DNA of 64,000 nucleotides from Chitinophagaceae bacterium (GCA_024707305.1 JANPZZ010000014.1:1-64000), one strand, 5' to 3'; counted from the stretch's first letter, positions 1 to 9,789 are shown. The notes: generated from the sequence alone by a model not told the origin. Numbers and translations are program-made.

Positions 1-299
1 TCCGACTTATGGAACCCAGGATGGTCAGGTTTGTAAAAATTATAACCGTTTGCGGGGTCATCCACCTCTTTCAGCCGCCCTTTGATCTTATCCGGATCCA
101 GAAAATACAAAAGCAATTTGGTGTAGTAATCGTACTCTTTTCTACGGATGGTTTCCAGATGCACAATGTCTTCAAATAGCCAGTCCTGCGCCTTTGATGG
201 AACCACTTTTCCCAGGCCGCTGTCTGGACTGTGGACAAGCAATCGTCGCAAAGTGCCTACTTCAGAAGAAACCTGGATCGAATTTGAATTCTTTGTCAT
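1..299 (-). CDS. Arginine deiminase family protein, N-terminal part (cut by window edge)
   Basis: Only the first 99 residues are present; the gene runs off the left edge. The segment EVGTLRRLLVHSPDSGLGKV followed by SKAQDWLFEDIVHL matches my memory of the N-terminus of Bacteroidota arginine deiminase/amidinotransferase-fold proteins, which hydrolyse arginine to citrulline and ammonia. The catalytic Cys, His and Asp/Glu residues lie outside the window, so activity cannot be judged. The start is the ATG at 299..297. A weak promoter-like TATCTTTA lies upstream on this strand. It could be another guanidino-group-modifying enzyme of the same fold. Confidence 0.75.
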   Translation of the reverse strand, partial: MTKNSNSIQVSSEVGTLRRLLVHSPDSGLGKVVPSKAQDWLFEDIVHLETIRRKEYDYYTKLLLYFLDPDKIKGRLKEVDDPANGYNFYKPDHPGFHKS

Positions 300-437
300 A
301 CGTAATTTATTTCTAACGAGTGTTAGGTAAAGATAAGCAAATCGATGTTGATTAACATCCCTCGTTGTTTGAACTAACATAATGAAGGTTTGAGTGGTGT
401 ATATAATTAAACAACACCATATTTAGTTGGAAAAAGA

Positions 438-470
438 AAAGCCTCCAGGGTGTAAATACCTGGAGGCTTT
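438..470 (-). terminator. Rho-independent terminator of the universal stress gene
   Basis: A perfect 12-bp stem (AAAGCCTCCAGG / CCTGGAGGCTTT) with a 9-base loop. On the minus strand it is followed by a T-rich tract (TTTTCTTTTTCC). It lies 37 bases beyond the repaired stop of the universal stress gene and upstream of the arginine deiminase-like gene, so it separates the two minus-strand units. Confidence 0.85.
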
Positions 471-506
471 GTTCATTAATCCGGTTTTCATCCGGATTCG
501 ATTCTT

Positions 507-1296
507 TTATTGATGCGCGGCCAACAGTGGAACCGAGCTGCTATAAGCCAGTTTCTTGGTATTGCTGCTGTTGAAAAGATTATTATAGAATGAATGATTT
601 TTTTGGAATGATGATGATCAGGTCAATTTGATGATCTTTCGAAAATTGCTGAATCGCTTCGTGAAAATCATTCATTCCGATAAAGTAGAATTCAGGGTTG
701 AAGTCGGCAAACATAGCCTGCATTTTTGCACGCTCTGTAAGAAACTCTTCTGTAAGTGTGACATAATGTTCGCTGTCTACGTTCACGATGTGAAGACGTG
801 CCTTGAACAGTTCAAGCACCGTTTTAATCGCTAGTACCGGCGTATTATTCTCAACATCTTCAAAATCGGAGGTAAGGGCGATATTGTTCATGCCGGAGAA
901 AACAGCATCATTGGGTACAATCATTACCGGGCACACTTTTGTGGCGGCCATTTTCAGTGAGCGGCTGCTGCCTTTGAAAAGCTTGCTCAATCTTCACGCT
1001 CAGTAATGCCCATAACGATCAACTCGGCTGTTTTTTGATAGGCCAGCCTTTCAAGGGAATCAACCAGGTCTTCACCTGATTCTGTAACGCATTCGATATG
1101 GCCAATACCTTTTTCCAGCATTTCGCTGCGTAGTGTTTCCAGATAATTTGCCACCGTTGCAGCATCTTCATCTGCTTCATACATATGGTAAAGGATGATA
1201 CGGATATCCTGGCGGCCATTAAACATTTCGCCAGCATATCGCGGCAGCTTGCAGGCTGCTCTGGCTGAAATCAACAGGGATAATAACGTCTTTCAT
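507..1296 (-). CDS. Two-domain universal stress protein (UspA family), three frame breaks
   Basis: The repaired protein is about 263 residues with tandem Usp domains. It starts MKDVIIPVDFSQSS, has the end of the first domain at IVMGITERED, then CPVMIVPND, and finishes with the family-typical tail KKLAYSSSVPLLAAHQ. Three single-base shifts break it: near 1250 (between QAAA and RYAGEMFNG), near 990, and in the 7-base T run at 598-604, where one more base restores the tail. Without that last repair the frame stops at 583. All three fragments match consecutive parts of one Usp, so sequence errors are likelier than decay. Usp proteins bind nucleotides and act in stress survival. The gene stands alone, with a terminator at 438-470. 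Confidence 0.85.
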
Positions 1297-1545
1297 GAAA
1301 CAGTTGGTTGGTTTAAAGTCGGACAAAAAGAAACATAAAAAAACTATTCAACACTTCCCGTTTCCGGGCAAAAACAAATTACAGGAGGCGAATTCGTTTG
1401 GGCTGTACCTTTGCATTTCGACGCCCAGGCGAGTAATTCTACCCGATTTTTTTGAAAATATACTAATGGCTTCATTATTATCGGATTAGCTTATAAATTG
1501 CTGGGGTTGAAGTGAAATTCGACATCCGTACCTAATAAACCGATA
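1297..1545. promoter_or_regulatory. Divergent promoter region between usp and the GAF gene
   Basis: The gap of 249 bases holds TACCTTTG at 1406-1413, a match to the Bacteroidota -7 box TAnnTTTG pointing toward the GAF gene. An 8-bp inverted pair ATTATCGG (about 1477-1484) / CCGATAAT (about 1540-1547) overlaps the ATG of the GAF gene. No start-site data are available, so the promoter call rests on the motif alone. Confidence 0.45.
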
Positions 1546-2712
1546 ATGGTTAAAGCCCGCTTACCCCTTGATGAGGCGTTGCGATTAAGTGAGCTCGACG
1601 CTTATGAAATTCTTGATTCTGATCCGGAAAAAGAATTTGATGAACTGGTCGAACTCCTTAAGCAAATCACGAATTGCCCCTATGTTGCCATTTCTTTTAT
1701 TGATTCCAACCGCCAATGGCATAAAGCCAGTATTGGTTTGGATGGAAAATTTGAGGATCGCGAAATCTCTTTTTGCTCCCATACCATCTTAGGAAAGAAA
1801 CCGATGATTGTTAATGATGCCCTTCAGGATGAAAGGTTTCATGATAATCCAAAAGTAACAGAAGGTTTCAAAATCCGTTTTTATGCCGGCGCCCCCATTC
1901 TGTCATCGAACGGGCGAAGCATCGGTGCCGTATGTGCCTACGATTCGCAGGCGAGACCTTTTTCTGCAGAACAGGAACGCGCCATCGAAATCATCTCAGG
2001 ACAGGTAACCCGATTACTGGAACTGCGGATCCGAAATAAACAAGCCATCCGCATTGCCCAGGATATGTTGGCGAAAGAAAGAAAAACACTTGAGTATACC
2101 ATACAGGCGCAGGAGGTTGAACGTAAGGCAATGGGGATGGAGCTGAATGAAAATTTCGCACAGGTTGTTGCTGCCTGTTTACTTTATATCAACGTAGCAC
2201 TGGAATCTGAACAGGTAAATCGCTCCATGGTCAAACATGCGAAAGACGAACTGCTGAACCTGCTCAATGAAATGCGCCGTCTTTCAAAAACTTATAATCC
2301 CATCAGCTTCCCGGTGGTAAGACTGCAGGATGTGGTGAATGAGTTTGTGCAGCAATATGCAACCGACGAGTCGTTTAAAATCGATGTTGAATGCAACGGC
2401 AACCTGATTGAATTACCCAACCAGGAAGCGCTGAACATTTTCCGTACCATGGATGCGTATTTACGTTTGATCCGTGACCGCGGCGACAAAGCAAATATTT
2501 CAATCCGCCTGAAAGCTGATAAAAACCTTTCACTCGAAATAAAGGATGATATTCTTTATGATAAGATTTCAGACGCTGATTTCGAAATCCGACTGAATGC
2601 AATCCTGGGTCGAATAGGAATTGTGGAAGGTTGGTACAAGTTAGAGCGCGCGCCCGGAAAACCTAACCTTTTCGTGGTAAAGTTTCCATTCTCTTTACGT
2701 ATTGCCTGCTAA
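1546..2712 (+). CDS. GAF-domain protein with degenerate histidine-kinase core
   Basis: 388 residues, no signal peptide or membrane segment, so cytoplasmic. Residues about 20-155 form a GAF domain (SELDAYEILDSDPEKEFDEL, then FCSHTILGKKPMIVNDALQD and SIGAVCAYD). A helical linker leads to residues 188-206, ERKAMGMELNENFAQ, which aligns with the phosphoacceptor helix of HisKA_3 kinases (usual pattern ER.RIA.ELHD) but has Asn201 where His is expected. The following ATPase-like region keeps a QEALN stretch yet lacks a recognisable N-box His/Asn or the DNGxG box. I infer a sensor that binds a small ligand but cannot phosphorylate. No response regulator is adjacent. Confidence 0.8.
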   Translation: MVKARLPLDEALRLSELDAYEILDSDPEKEFDELVELLKQITNCPYVAISFIDSNRQWHKASIGLDGKFEDREISFCSHTILGKKPMIVNDALQDERFHDNPKVTEGFKIRFYAGAPILSSNGRSIGAVCAYDSQARPFSAEQERAIEIISGQVTRLLELRIRNKQAIRIAQDMLAKERKTLEYTIQAQEVERKAMGMELNENFAQVVAACLLYINVALESEQVNRSMVKHAKDELLNLLNEMRRLSKTYNPISFPVVRLQDVVNEFVQQYATDESFKIDVECNGNLIELPNQEALNIFRTMDAYLRLIRDRGDKANISIRLKADKNLSLEIKDDILYDKISDADFEIRLNAILGRIGIVEGWYKLERAPGKPNLFVVKFPFSLRIAC

Positions 2713-2741
2713 TCAATATCGGTACGATATTAATAAAACAA

Positions 2742-2797
2742 AATCCGGTCTTGCAGCATCGAAACAGGTACGCCTGCAACGATCGCAAAACCGGATT
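2742..2797. terminator. Stem-loop between convergent genes, probable terminator
   Basis: AATCCGGTCTTGC (2742-2754) pairs with GCAAAACCGGATT (2785-2797) with one mismatch, around a 30-base loop that has its own short ATCG/CGAT pair. It sits between the 3' ends of the GAF gene and the minus-strand repeat protein. T-tracts are weak, hence moderate confidence. Confidence 0.5.
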
Positions 2798-2817
2798 GTC
2801 AGTTAGAGATGTTTTGA

Positions 2818-5800
2818 CTATTTCGCCTTCATCATTCTTAACACATATTCTTTATCATTCACCACTAACCTGACCAGGTACTGTCCCGCTTTCAATGTTG
2901 AAATATTCAGTGACTGTCCCTGTTGTACCGAGGTATTGGAAACAACTCGTGCATTCATATCTATTATGCTTACCGACGCAGCATTGCCGGTTGTCCAGCC
3001 TTTCAAATACACTTCATCCTGCGCCGGATTTGGATAAAGTTGTATTTGCGAAACTGTTGATGATCCTGCAATATGTACAATCGCAGTGTAGGTAAAGCGG
3101 CCATCAATATCTACCTGTTTAATTCGGTAGCGAAGCGTGCCTGAGGTTGCAGACTGATCGACATATTGATATTCCTTCACCTGGCTGCTGGTGCCTGCAC
3201 CACTGATGCTGTCAATGGCAACAAAACTTCCATTATCCTGGCGCGCGTTCAATTACAAAACGATCATTGCTTTCTTCTACAGCAGTTGCCCATTTCAACT
3301 GCACACCATTTGATTCACGCGTAGCTCTGAAGTAAAGCCAGGCTACAGGCAATGGTGTGCCAACTGAAAACTGTCCATCTGTATAGGTAGTTCCATACAC
3401 GGGAGCGCTGCTTCCATTGTATTCAACGATACGATAATGATAAGTTTTATTAGTAGAAAGCCCTGTTACCGTTACCTGTTGAGCGCTTCCGGAATACACA
3501 ACAAACTCCCCCAGACCGGTTTGGCTGCCACTACCAAAATGATTATTCGCAGGGTAGGCCGTAAGTGTTGCTGGCAGCCCCGTTACAGCACCCGACTCGC
3601 GCATGATCACGATTCTGTTTTGGCCATTTCCTTTTTGCCATTGCAATTGTACACTTGTACCTGTTACAATCGACTGCGTACTGTTTGAGGGTGTTGTTGG
3701 CGCCGACAATGTACTTCCGCTTGCTGTAAGGTAAGCTGTAGTTAAATAATTAGTGGCCGTAGCTGTTCCATTGAATTCAAATACAGCAAAATGTATAGTT
3801 ACATCGGGTGCAAGCCCGGTGAGTGTCACATTGCTTCCATTGCCCTGGTAAACGATGTACTGTCCGTTTCCTACATCCTGACCCTGTTCCCATACAGCAT
3901 TCGCCGTGTATGAAGTACCATCAGCTGGAACAAAAACGGGCGGTGTGCCGATACTTGCTACAACAAGGCGGTCTGTGCCGTTTCCTTTTTTCCCAGTTAA
4001 GACGAAATGTATTACCGTCCTGGTTTGAAATGCTGGCATTACCTGCAGCTACCGTAGGCTCCGGAGTAGGGGCTACCCCTGCGGTTGTGAAGCTGATACT
4101 AACACCGGGACGCGCATAAACGGGTGATGAAGTTCCATTGAAATCAAAAGCTGCCAAGTAATAAGTAGTACCGGGTTGCAGACCATGGATCGTGAACTGA
4201 CTTCCGGTCGTTCCTCTATGAACAAGATAGTTTCCGTTGGCCAACAATGCATTCCCAAAGATGCTGTTGATGCCATAATTGACTAGATCCACAGGCTCGG
4301 CATCAACGGGAGATCCTTGTTTTATAACAAACAACTGTCCATCCCCATTTCCGGGTGTATAAGTGAATGACGCAGTATTTAGCTGGATGGAAGTAGATGT
4401 TATTGACGACACCTGTTGCGTAGGTGCGCTTGCAGTGGTTCCGCTTCCCGCCAGGAAACTGCCTGTAAGATAATCGGGACCTGCAGCAGTTTGATTGTAT
4501 TCAAATACCGCGATATGATAGGTTGTCGAAATCTCCAGATTCTCCATTGTCACCGTAGTATTGGTGCCATCGAAAACAACAAACTGATCAGGCGCAAGTG
4601 CTGTACCGTTTCCGAAATTCACATTAGCTGTGTAAGTGATACCGTCAACTGGCAATGCTGTAACTGCGGATCCTTTGCGGGCCACCACTAATCGGCGGCT
4701 TCCATCACCATTAGTCCAGTTGGAACGGAAAGAACTCCCCTGTACTGTATTGACACTAAAGTTGTTTGCAGCCACAGTGGGTTCTGCCGGCATGGTAATA
4801 CTGATATTGCCTGATGTTGTTGAATATACCGGATAGTTCACTCCTGAATATTCAAAAACCGCAAAGTGATAGGTTACGCCAGGCCGCAGGTTGCTAATGT
4901 TTATACTGGTTCCATTAGCACCACCGGTAAGAACGAAGTTGCCATCGCCCATATTTGTACCGTTGCCAAATGCCGGATTGCCATTGTATTTAACGAGATC
5001 CTGTGGCTGTACATTTACAGCCGCAGCTTCACGCCCTACTACAAATCGATAACTTCCGGTTCCTGCATTGTAACGCAGTGTGAGCGAGTTGCCCGTTACG
5101 TTTATAATGGACAGGTCGTTTGGCGGAAGAGGAGTTGCAGCAGTGTTACTGCTATTGTCACGCGGTGTATTCAGATAATAAATATTACCCTCTCCATCCT
5201 TGTCATACTCAATTGACCGGAAATGATAAACTGAATTTGGTTCCAGGTTTGTAAGGGTCAGACTGTTTGTTGTGTTGTTGAAAACAACAAATTCTCCGGT
5301 AGCCATTTCGCTTCCGCTTCCAAAGATGCTGTTAGCAGCATAAGTCTGGTTGTTTTGAGGCAGGCTGGTAACAGGGCCGCCTTTCTTAGCGATAATTAAA
5401 CGACGGAGACCATTTCCTTTGCTAACTGTTACATTTATACGGTCACCTTCGATAGATGAAAAGCTAAAAGAAGCGGTGGGAGTAGTAGGGCCTGCATTAG
5501 TAGTAATACTGCCCGTAGCACCGGGTGATTTATAAACCGGAAAAGAAGTTCCACTTCTTTCAAAAACTGCGAAATGATAAGTGGTCGCAGGTTCAAGCAA
5601 ACTGGCAATAGCCGTATTACTGTTGCCGGCATAGATCACGTAGTTGTCTCCATTTATTGCCGCACCTGATCCAAAGTCGCCACTGCTTGTATAGGTGGTC
5701 AGGTCCGTTGGCACTGCATTTACAGGGGCGCCTTTGCGAATAAGTACAAGCCTGCCTTCGCCCGATCCAACCGTAAAGTTCAGTCGTACTGAGCTTCCGG

Positions 5801-6266
5801 CTACCTGCGAAAATGTGAGATTGCTCACCTGCGTTGCTGGTGTTACTGCCGTAGACCGTGAACCGGTTAAAGGAATCATCAGGTACTCGGTGGTAGCAGC
5901 TGAACCGTTGAATTCAAATACAGCAAAATGATAGGTCGTGTTGGGCTGCAGGTTGGTAACCGTAAAAGTGTTACTGCTTCCCTTATAAACGACATACTCA
6001 TCTGGCGCCGTAAAAGCTGCACCTGCTGTTCCGAAAACGAGATTAGATGTATAGTCAGTGCCATTTACCGGAAGGCCTGTTACCGGGTTCGACATACGAC
6101 ATTACACAATGCGCGAACTTCCATTGCCGGAAGTAAATCGAACAGTAAGCCGTGAACCTTCTATAGTACTGTAAACAAAATTACTGGCAGGTACGGTGGG
6201 GGTGGCAGCCAATGTTGTTGACGCCACCAGTAATAAACAAATAATACTGGTAAAAATTCTGTACAT
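2818..6266 (-). CDS. Secreted multi-repeat protein with T9SS type A sorting domain, frame-disrupted
   Basis: The repaired product is about 1150 residues. It has a signal peptide (MYRIFTSIICLLLVASTTLA), about eight tandem repeats of 115-125 residues, and a C-terminal T9SS type A sorting domain (YPNPAQDEVYLKGW ... LKAGQYLVRLVVNDKEYVLR). Each repeat carries a GNG.RR(L/I)V(V/I) strand, a VT.LP segment, FGSG/FGNG, and a TTYHFAVFEYNG-like strand, resembling fibronectin-III-like folds. Breaks: an in-frame TAA at 6102-6104 replacing one residue of repeat 1, an extra base in the T run at 3986-3991, and one shift near 3240. Start chosen at ATG 6266..6264 because only it gives a signal peptide. Probably a surface or exported adhesin-like protein; substrate unknown. 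It stands alone. Confidence 0.8.
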
Positions 6267-6354
6267 AGAAAAAGGTTAATGGTTAAGGTGAGCGCAAAGC
6301 AAATAAACCCGTGATGCTATTACCAGACAGGATGGGATGAATCGTGGAAAGAGA

Positions 6355-6660
6355 AGGATGAGTTGAATGCTAATGAGGAAATGAGAAAATGTGGAAATGA
6401 GGAAATGAGAAGAGCGATTCCAGTGTTGGCATAATGTGACAATGCGATAATGTGACAATATGTAAATGTGAAAATTTGCGACCCATTCTAAATTGTCACA
6501 TTGCCACATTGCCATATTACCACATTCTGCCTGATTTTAAGGAATCTTCTATTTCCACATTTCCACATTTCCGCATTTCCATATTGCCACATTCTGCCTG
6601 ATTTTAAGTACTCTTCTATTTCCACATTTCCTCATTTTCTCATTTCCACATTTTTTTCTT
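6355..6660. repeat. Composite intergenic repeat cassette (CACATTTCC type), head-to-head
   Basis: The gap between the repeat protein and prfB is filled with degenerate units. The left half reads GGAAATGAGAAAATGTGG-like. The right half reads the complement, CCACATTTCCTCATTTTCTC-like, so the two can pair. Inside, a 49-base unit occurs twice (6516-6564 and 6583-6631, 67-base period, 46 of 49 identical by eye). The minus strand near 6410-6445 also carries the core GCCAACACTGGAATCGCTC shared with cassettes near 12055 and 14925. Open frames through it encode only HFHISTFPHF-like peptides and are not genes. Confidence 0.8.
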
Positions 6661-6672
6661 CATCTTTGCGGC

Positions 6673-7786
6673 ATGACAATAGAAAAATTACAGGATATGC
6701 GGTCCCGCATTGCCGGGATAAGGAGGTTTCTTTGACGTCGCTGCAAAACGTGAAAAAGTAGAAGCCGACAAACAACTTTCGTTAAGTCCCGGTTTTTGGG
6801 ATGACAACAAACGCGCAACAGAAATTTTAAAGGAAATCAAGGTGAACGAGTACTGGGTTCGCATGTTTGAAACCACAGAAACAGCCGTGGAGGATTTTGC
6901 TGTGCTGTTCGAATTCTGGAAAGCGGGCGATGCAACGGAGGCTGAAACCCAGGAAGCTTATGACAAGGCGCTGGAGATGATTGAAGATGCCGAATTCAAG
7001 GCAACACTCAACGAACCCGAAGACGAGTTACCTGCAGTATTACAAATTAACGCAGGTGCCGGAGGTACCGAAAGCCAGGACTGGGCAGAAATGCTCGCGC
7101 GCATGTATCGTATGTACGGCGAAAAACAGGGCTGGAAAGTAACCGAACTTGACTGGGTTTGGGGCGATGGCGCCGGTATCAAAACCGCAACACTACAGTT
7201 TGAAGGACCGTTTGCATACGGATTCCTGAAAGCTGAAAGCGGTGTACACCGACTAGTACGGATTTCTCCCTTCGATAGTAACGCACGCAGGCATACTTCT
7301 TTCTGCTCTGTTTTTGTTTATCCGCTGGTGGATGATACAATCAACATCGAGATCAAAGATTCGGAAGTGAAGATGGAAACCGCGCGAAGTGGTGGTGCCG
7401 GTGGGCAGAACGTAAATAAGGTGGAAACAAAGGTAATGCTGACTCACATTCCCACAGGAATGGTAGTGGTTTGTCAAACCGAACGTACGCAACTCGGCAA
7501 CCGCGAAAAAGCGATGACGATGCTGAAAAGCCGCCTCTATGAAGAAGAATTACGTAAACGCAACGAACTGAAAGACGCTACCAACAGCAAAAAGAAAAAG
7601 ATCGAATGGGGTAGCCAGATCCGGTCATATGTTTTCCATCCGTATAAAATGATCAAAGATCACCGCACGGATTTCGAAACTGCCAATATCCAGCCCGTAA
7701 TGGATGGCGAACTGGACGGTTTTATCAAAAGCATACCTGCTGGCCGACAAAGGCTAATATCTCAATTCAAATCATATTTAAGGTGA
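6673..7786 (+). CDS. prfB: Peptide chain release factor 2, with programmed +1 frameshift
   Basis: RF2 releases the finished peptide at UGA and UAA codons. The first reading segment is 20 codons (6673-6732) ending IRRFL before an in-frame TGA at 6733-6735. Skipping T6733 continues as [12 protein letters not shown] in the next frame to 7786. The site AGG AGG TTT CTT TGA C has the internal Shine-Dalgarno-like AGGAGG and slippery CTT-TGA-C of classical prfB autoregulation. The product is about 370 residues with the catalytic GGQ loop in [16 protein letters not shown]. Annotating only the long frame from 6842 would lose the N-terminus. The ATG lies 4 bases after CATCTTTG, suggesting a very short or absent leader. 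Confidence 0.97.
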
Positions 7787-7820
7787 AGCAAACCAGGCGG
7801 GTTCGCTTCACCTTTTTTAT
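7781..7820 (+). terminator. Terminator of prfB
   Basis: AGGTGAAGC ... GCTTCACCT stem followed by a run of six T. The left arm contains the prfB stop codon, so translation and terminator overlap directly. Confidence 0.9.
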
Positions 7821-7873
7821 TGTAAAAAAAAGTACTCTTTTCTACAAATAAAACCAGGAACACCGCAGGGATT

Positions 7874-7945
7874 TAAGTTTGCCGCAATCCGCTTAGATTT
7901 GCAGATCATTAAACTAAAAATGCTTCCCGAAAGGGTAGCGGGAGG
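7874..7945 (+). promoter_or_regulatory. Tandem -7 boxes and an RBS-covering hairpin before pruA
   Basis: TAAGTTTG (7874-7881) and TAGATTTG (7894-7901) both match TAnnTTTG, 20 bases apart. Downstream, CTTCCCG (7923-7929) can pair with CGGGAGG (7939-7945), which covers the strong Shine-Dalgarno-like GGGAGG placed 6 bases before the pruA ATG. This could tune pruA translation; no data support it beyond the sequence. Confidence 0.5.
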
Positions 7946-7951
7946 TTTTAT

Positions 7952-9583
7952 ATGTTGCAAGGTACTTTCACTTATCCGCTTCCGGTAAACGAGCCCGTGT
8001 TGAACTATGCTTCCAGGTCGCCCGAAAGGGCCCGCCTGAAAGAGGTGCTTGCTGAATTGAAAAAAACGGAAGCAGATATACCCATGTATATCGGTTCAAA
8101 AGAAGTGCGTACAAATAAAAAAGTAGCCATCCATCCTCCACATGAAATTTCTCATACGCTGGGTTATTTCTCGGCCGGTGATGAAAAACATGTGAAACAG
8201 GCCATCGATGCAGCCCTGGCCGCAAAAGAGAACTGGAGCAATATGAGCTGGGAAAACAGGGCGAATATCTTCCTGAAAGCAGCCGACCTGATTGCTACCA
8301 AATACCGCCCCTATATGAATGGCACTACCATGCTGGGGCAAAGCAAAAATGCTTTCCAGGCAGAAATTGATTCAGCCTGCGAAATCATTGACTTCCTCCG
8401 TTTCAATGTTCACTTTCTCGGTGAAATTTATAAACAACAACCCATTAGCGGTCCCGGTATGCACAACCGCATGGAGTATCGCCCGCTTGAAGGTTTTGTA
8501 CTCGCAGTAACTCCTTTCAACTTCACAGCCATTGGTGGCAACCTGCCAACATCTGCAGCCATGTGTGGCAATACGGTGGTTTGGAAACCTGCCAACACAC
8601 AGATTTATTCTGCAAATATGTTTATGCAGATCCTGCGTGAAGCCGGACTTCCCGATGGAGTAATCAACCTGATTTATGTAGATGGTCCAACATTAGGTAA
8701 AGTTTGTTTTGAACACCGTGAATTCGCAGGTGTACATTTTACCGGATCAACCGGCGTATTCAACCAGATGTGGGAAACGATTGGAAAAAATATGAGCAAG
8801 TATCGCTCTTACCCACGTATCGTTGGTGAAACAGGCGGTAAAGATTTTGTAATTGCACACGCAAGTGCCAATGCCGATGTGGTGGCAACGGCATTGTTGC
8901 GTGGAGCATTTGAATTCCAGGGACAAAAATGTTCTGCTGCTTCTCGTGCATATATTCCTTCAAACCTGGCGGAAGAAGTAAAGAAAAAGATGATCGCAGG
9001 TGTGAAGAAAATGAAGATGGGCATAGTGGATGATTTCAGCAATTTTATCAACGCTGTTATCGATGAAAAAAGCTTCGATAAAATCAAATCATATATCGAC
9101 CAGGCCAAAGAAAGTAAGAAAGCTGAAATCTGGGTAGGTGGTAAATGCGATAAAAAGAAAGGTTACTTTATACAACCTACTGTAATCGAGGCGAAGGATC
9201 CGAAATATGTAACAATGTGCGAAGAAATCTTCGGACCAGTATTAACGGTATACGTTTATCCGGCAAACCAGTTTGAGAAAACGCTTCACCTGGTAGATGA
9301 AACATCGCCTTATGCATTAACCGGTGCCGTCATTTCTACAGATAGAAATGCGATTGAACTCGCAACAAAAGTATTGCGTGATGCAGCAGGCAACTTCTAT
9401 ATCAACGATAAACCCACAGGCGCAGTCGTAGGCCAGCAACCTTTTGGTGGTGCACGTGCCAGCGGTACAAATGATAAAGCAGGATCCATATTAAATCTCT
9501 ATCGCTGGTTAAGCGCGCGTACCATCAAAGAAACATTTAATCCGCCAACGGATTTCGGATATCCGTTCTTGCTGGAGAGCTAG
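7952..9583 (+). CDS. pruA: L-glutamate gamma-semialdehyde (1-pyrroline-5-carboxylate) dehydrogenase
   Basis: 543 residues, the usual length for a stand-alone bacterial P5C dehydrogenase. It oxidises glutamate semialdehyde, from proline or ornithine breakdown, to glutamate with NAD+ in the cytoplasm. Aldehyde dehydrogenase hallmarks are present: the GETGGKDF box with the catalytic Glu, GQKCSAASR with the nucleophilic Cys, the NAD-binding FTGSTGVF motif and CEEIFGPVLTVYVY near the C-terminus. The sequence around PRIVGETGGKDFVIAH is typical of this subgroup rather than general ALDHs. No proline dehydrogenase gene lies nearby. A GGGAGG ribosome site supports the ATG at 7952. Confidence 0.95.
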   Translation: MLQGTFTYPLPVNEPVLNYASRSPERARLKEVLAELKKTEADIPMYIGSKEVRTNKKVAIHPPHEISHTLGYFSAGDEKHVKQAIDAALAAKENWSNMSWENRANIFLKAADLIATKYRPYMNGTTMLGQSKNAFQAEIDSACEIIDFLRFNVHFLGEIYKQQPISGPGMHNRMEYRPLEGFVLAVTPFNFTAIGGNLPTSAAMCGNTVVWKPANTQIYSANMFMQILREAGLPDGVINLIYVDGPTLGKVCFEHREFAGVHFTGSTGVFNQMWETIGKNMSKYRSYPRIVGETGGKDFVIAHASANADVVATALLRGAFEFQGQKCSAASRAYIPSNLAEEVKKKMIAGVKKMKMGIVDDFSNFINAVIDEKSFDKIKSYIDQAKESKKAEIWVGGKCDKKKGYFIQPTVIEAKDPKYVTMCEEIFGPVLTVYVYPANQFEKTLHLVDETSPYALTGAVISTDRNAIELATKVLRDAAGNFYINDKPTGAVVGQQPFGGARASGTNDKAGSILNLYRWLSARTIKETFNPPTDFGYPFLLES

Positions 9584-9591
9584 ATTGAGGG

Positions 9592-9703
9592 GGGATGGAT
9601 GGGTGATGGTGGATGGGAGATGGTGGATGGGGGATGGTGGATGGAAGATGGGAGATGGGTGATGGGTGATGGTGGATGTGTGATGAGAGATAGGAGATGG
9701 GAG
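9592..9703. repeat. GGATGG-type degenerate minisatellite
   Basis: About 110 bases of imperfect units built from GGATGG, GGAGATGG and GGTGATGG, strongly purine-biased on the plus strand, just after the pruA stop. The period is about 7-8 bases with variation. No gene is supported in either direction. Confidence 0.85.
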
Positions 9704-9789
9704 ATAGGAAAGGAAAACGAACTTTGGAAAGACGCAGTTTCAATGCTGCGAACACTAACAACCTTAAAGACAGTTAACCCCAAAGAAAT

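Noticed and set aside
583..1296. usp, pyrR, lgt, purC and similar as true pseudogenes
   Set aside because: The breaks are single bases mostly in homopolymers, they spare the rest of each protein, and some of the genes should be essential.
6501..6761. Open frame through the repeat cassette before prfB (HFHISTFPHF-like peptide)
   Set aside because: It is the translation of the CACATTTCC repeat, overlaps prfB in another frame and has no promoter or family likeness. Similar frames at 11987-12211, 24898-25201, 49376-49636 and 9537-9783 fall for the same reason.
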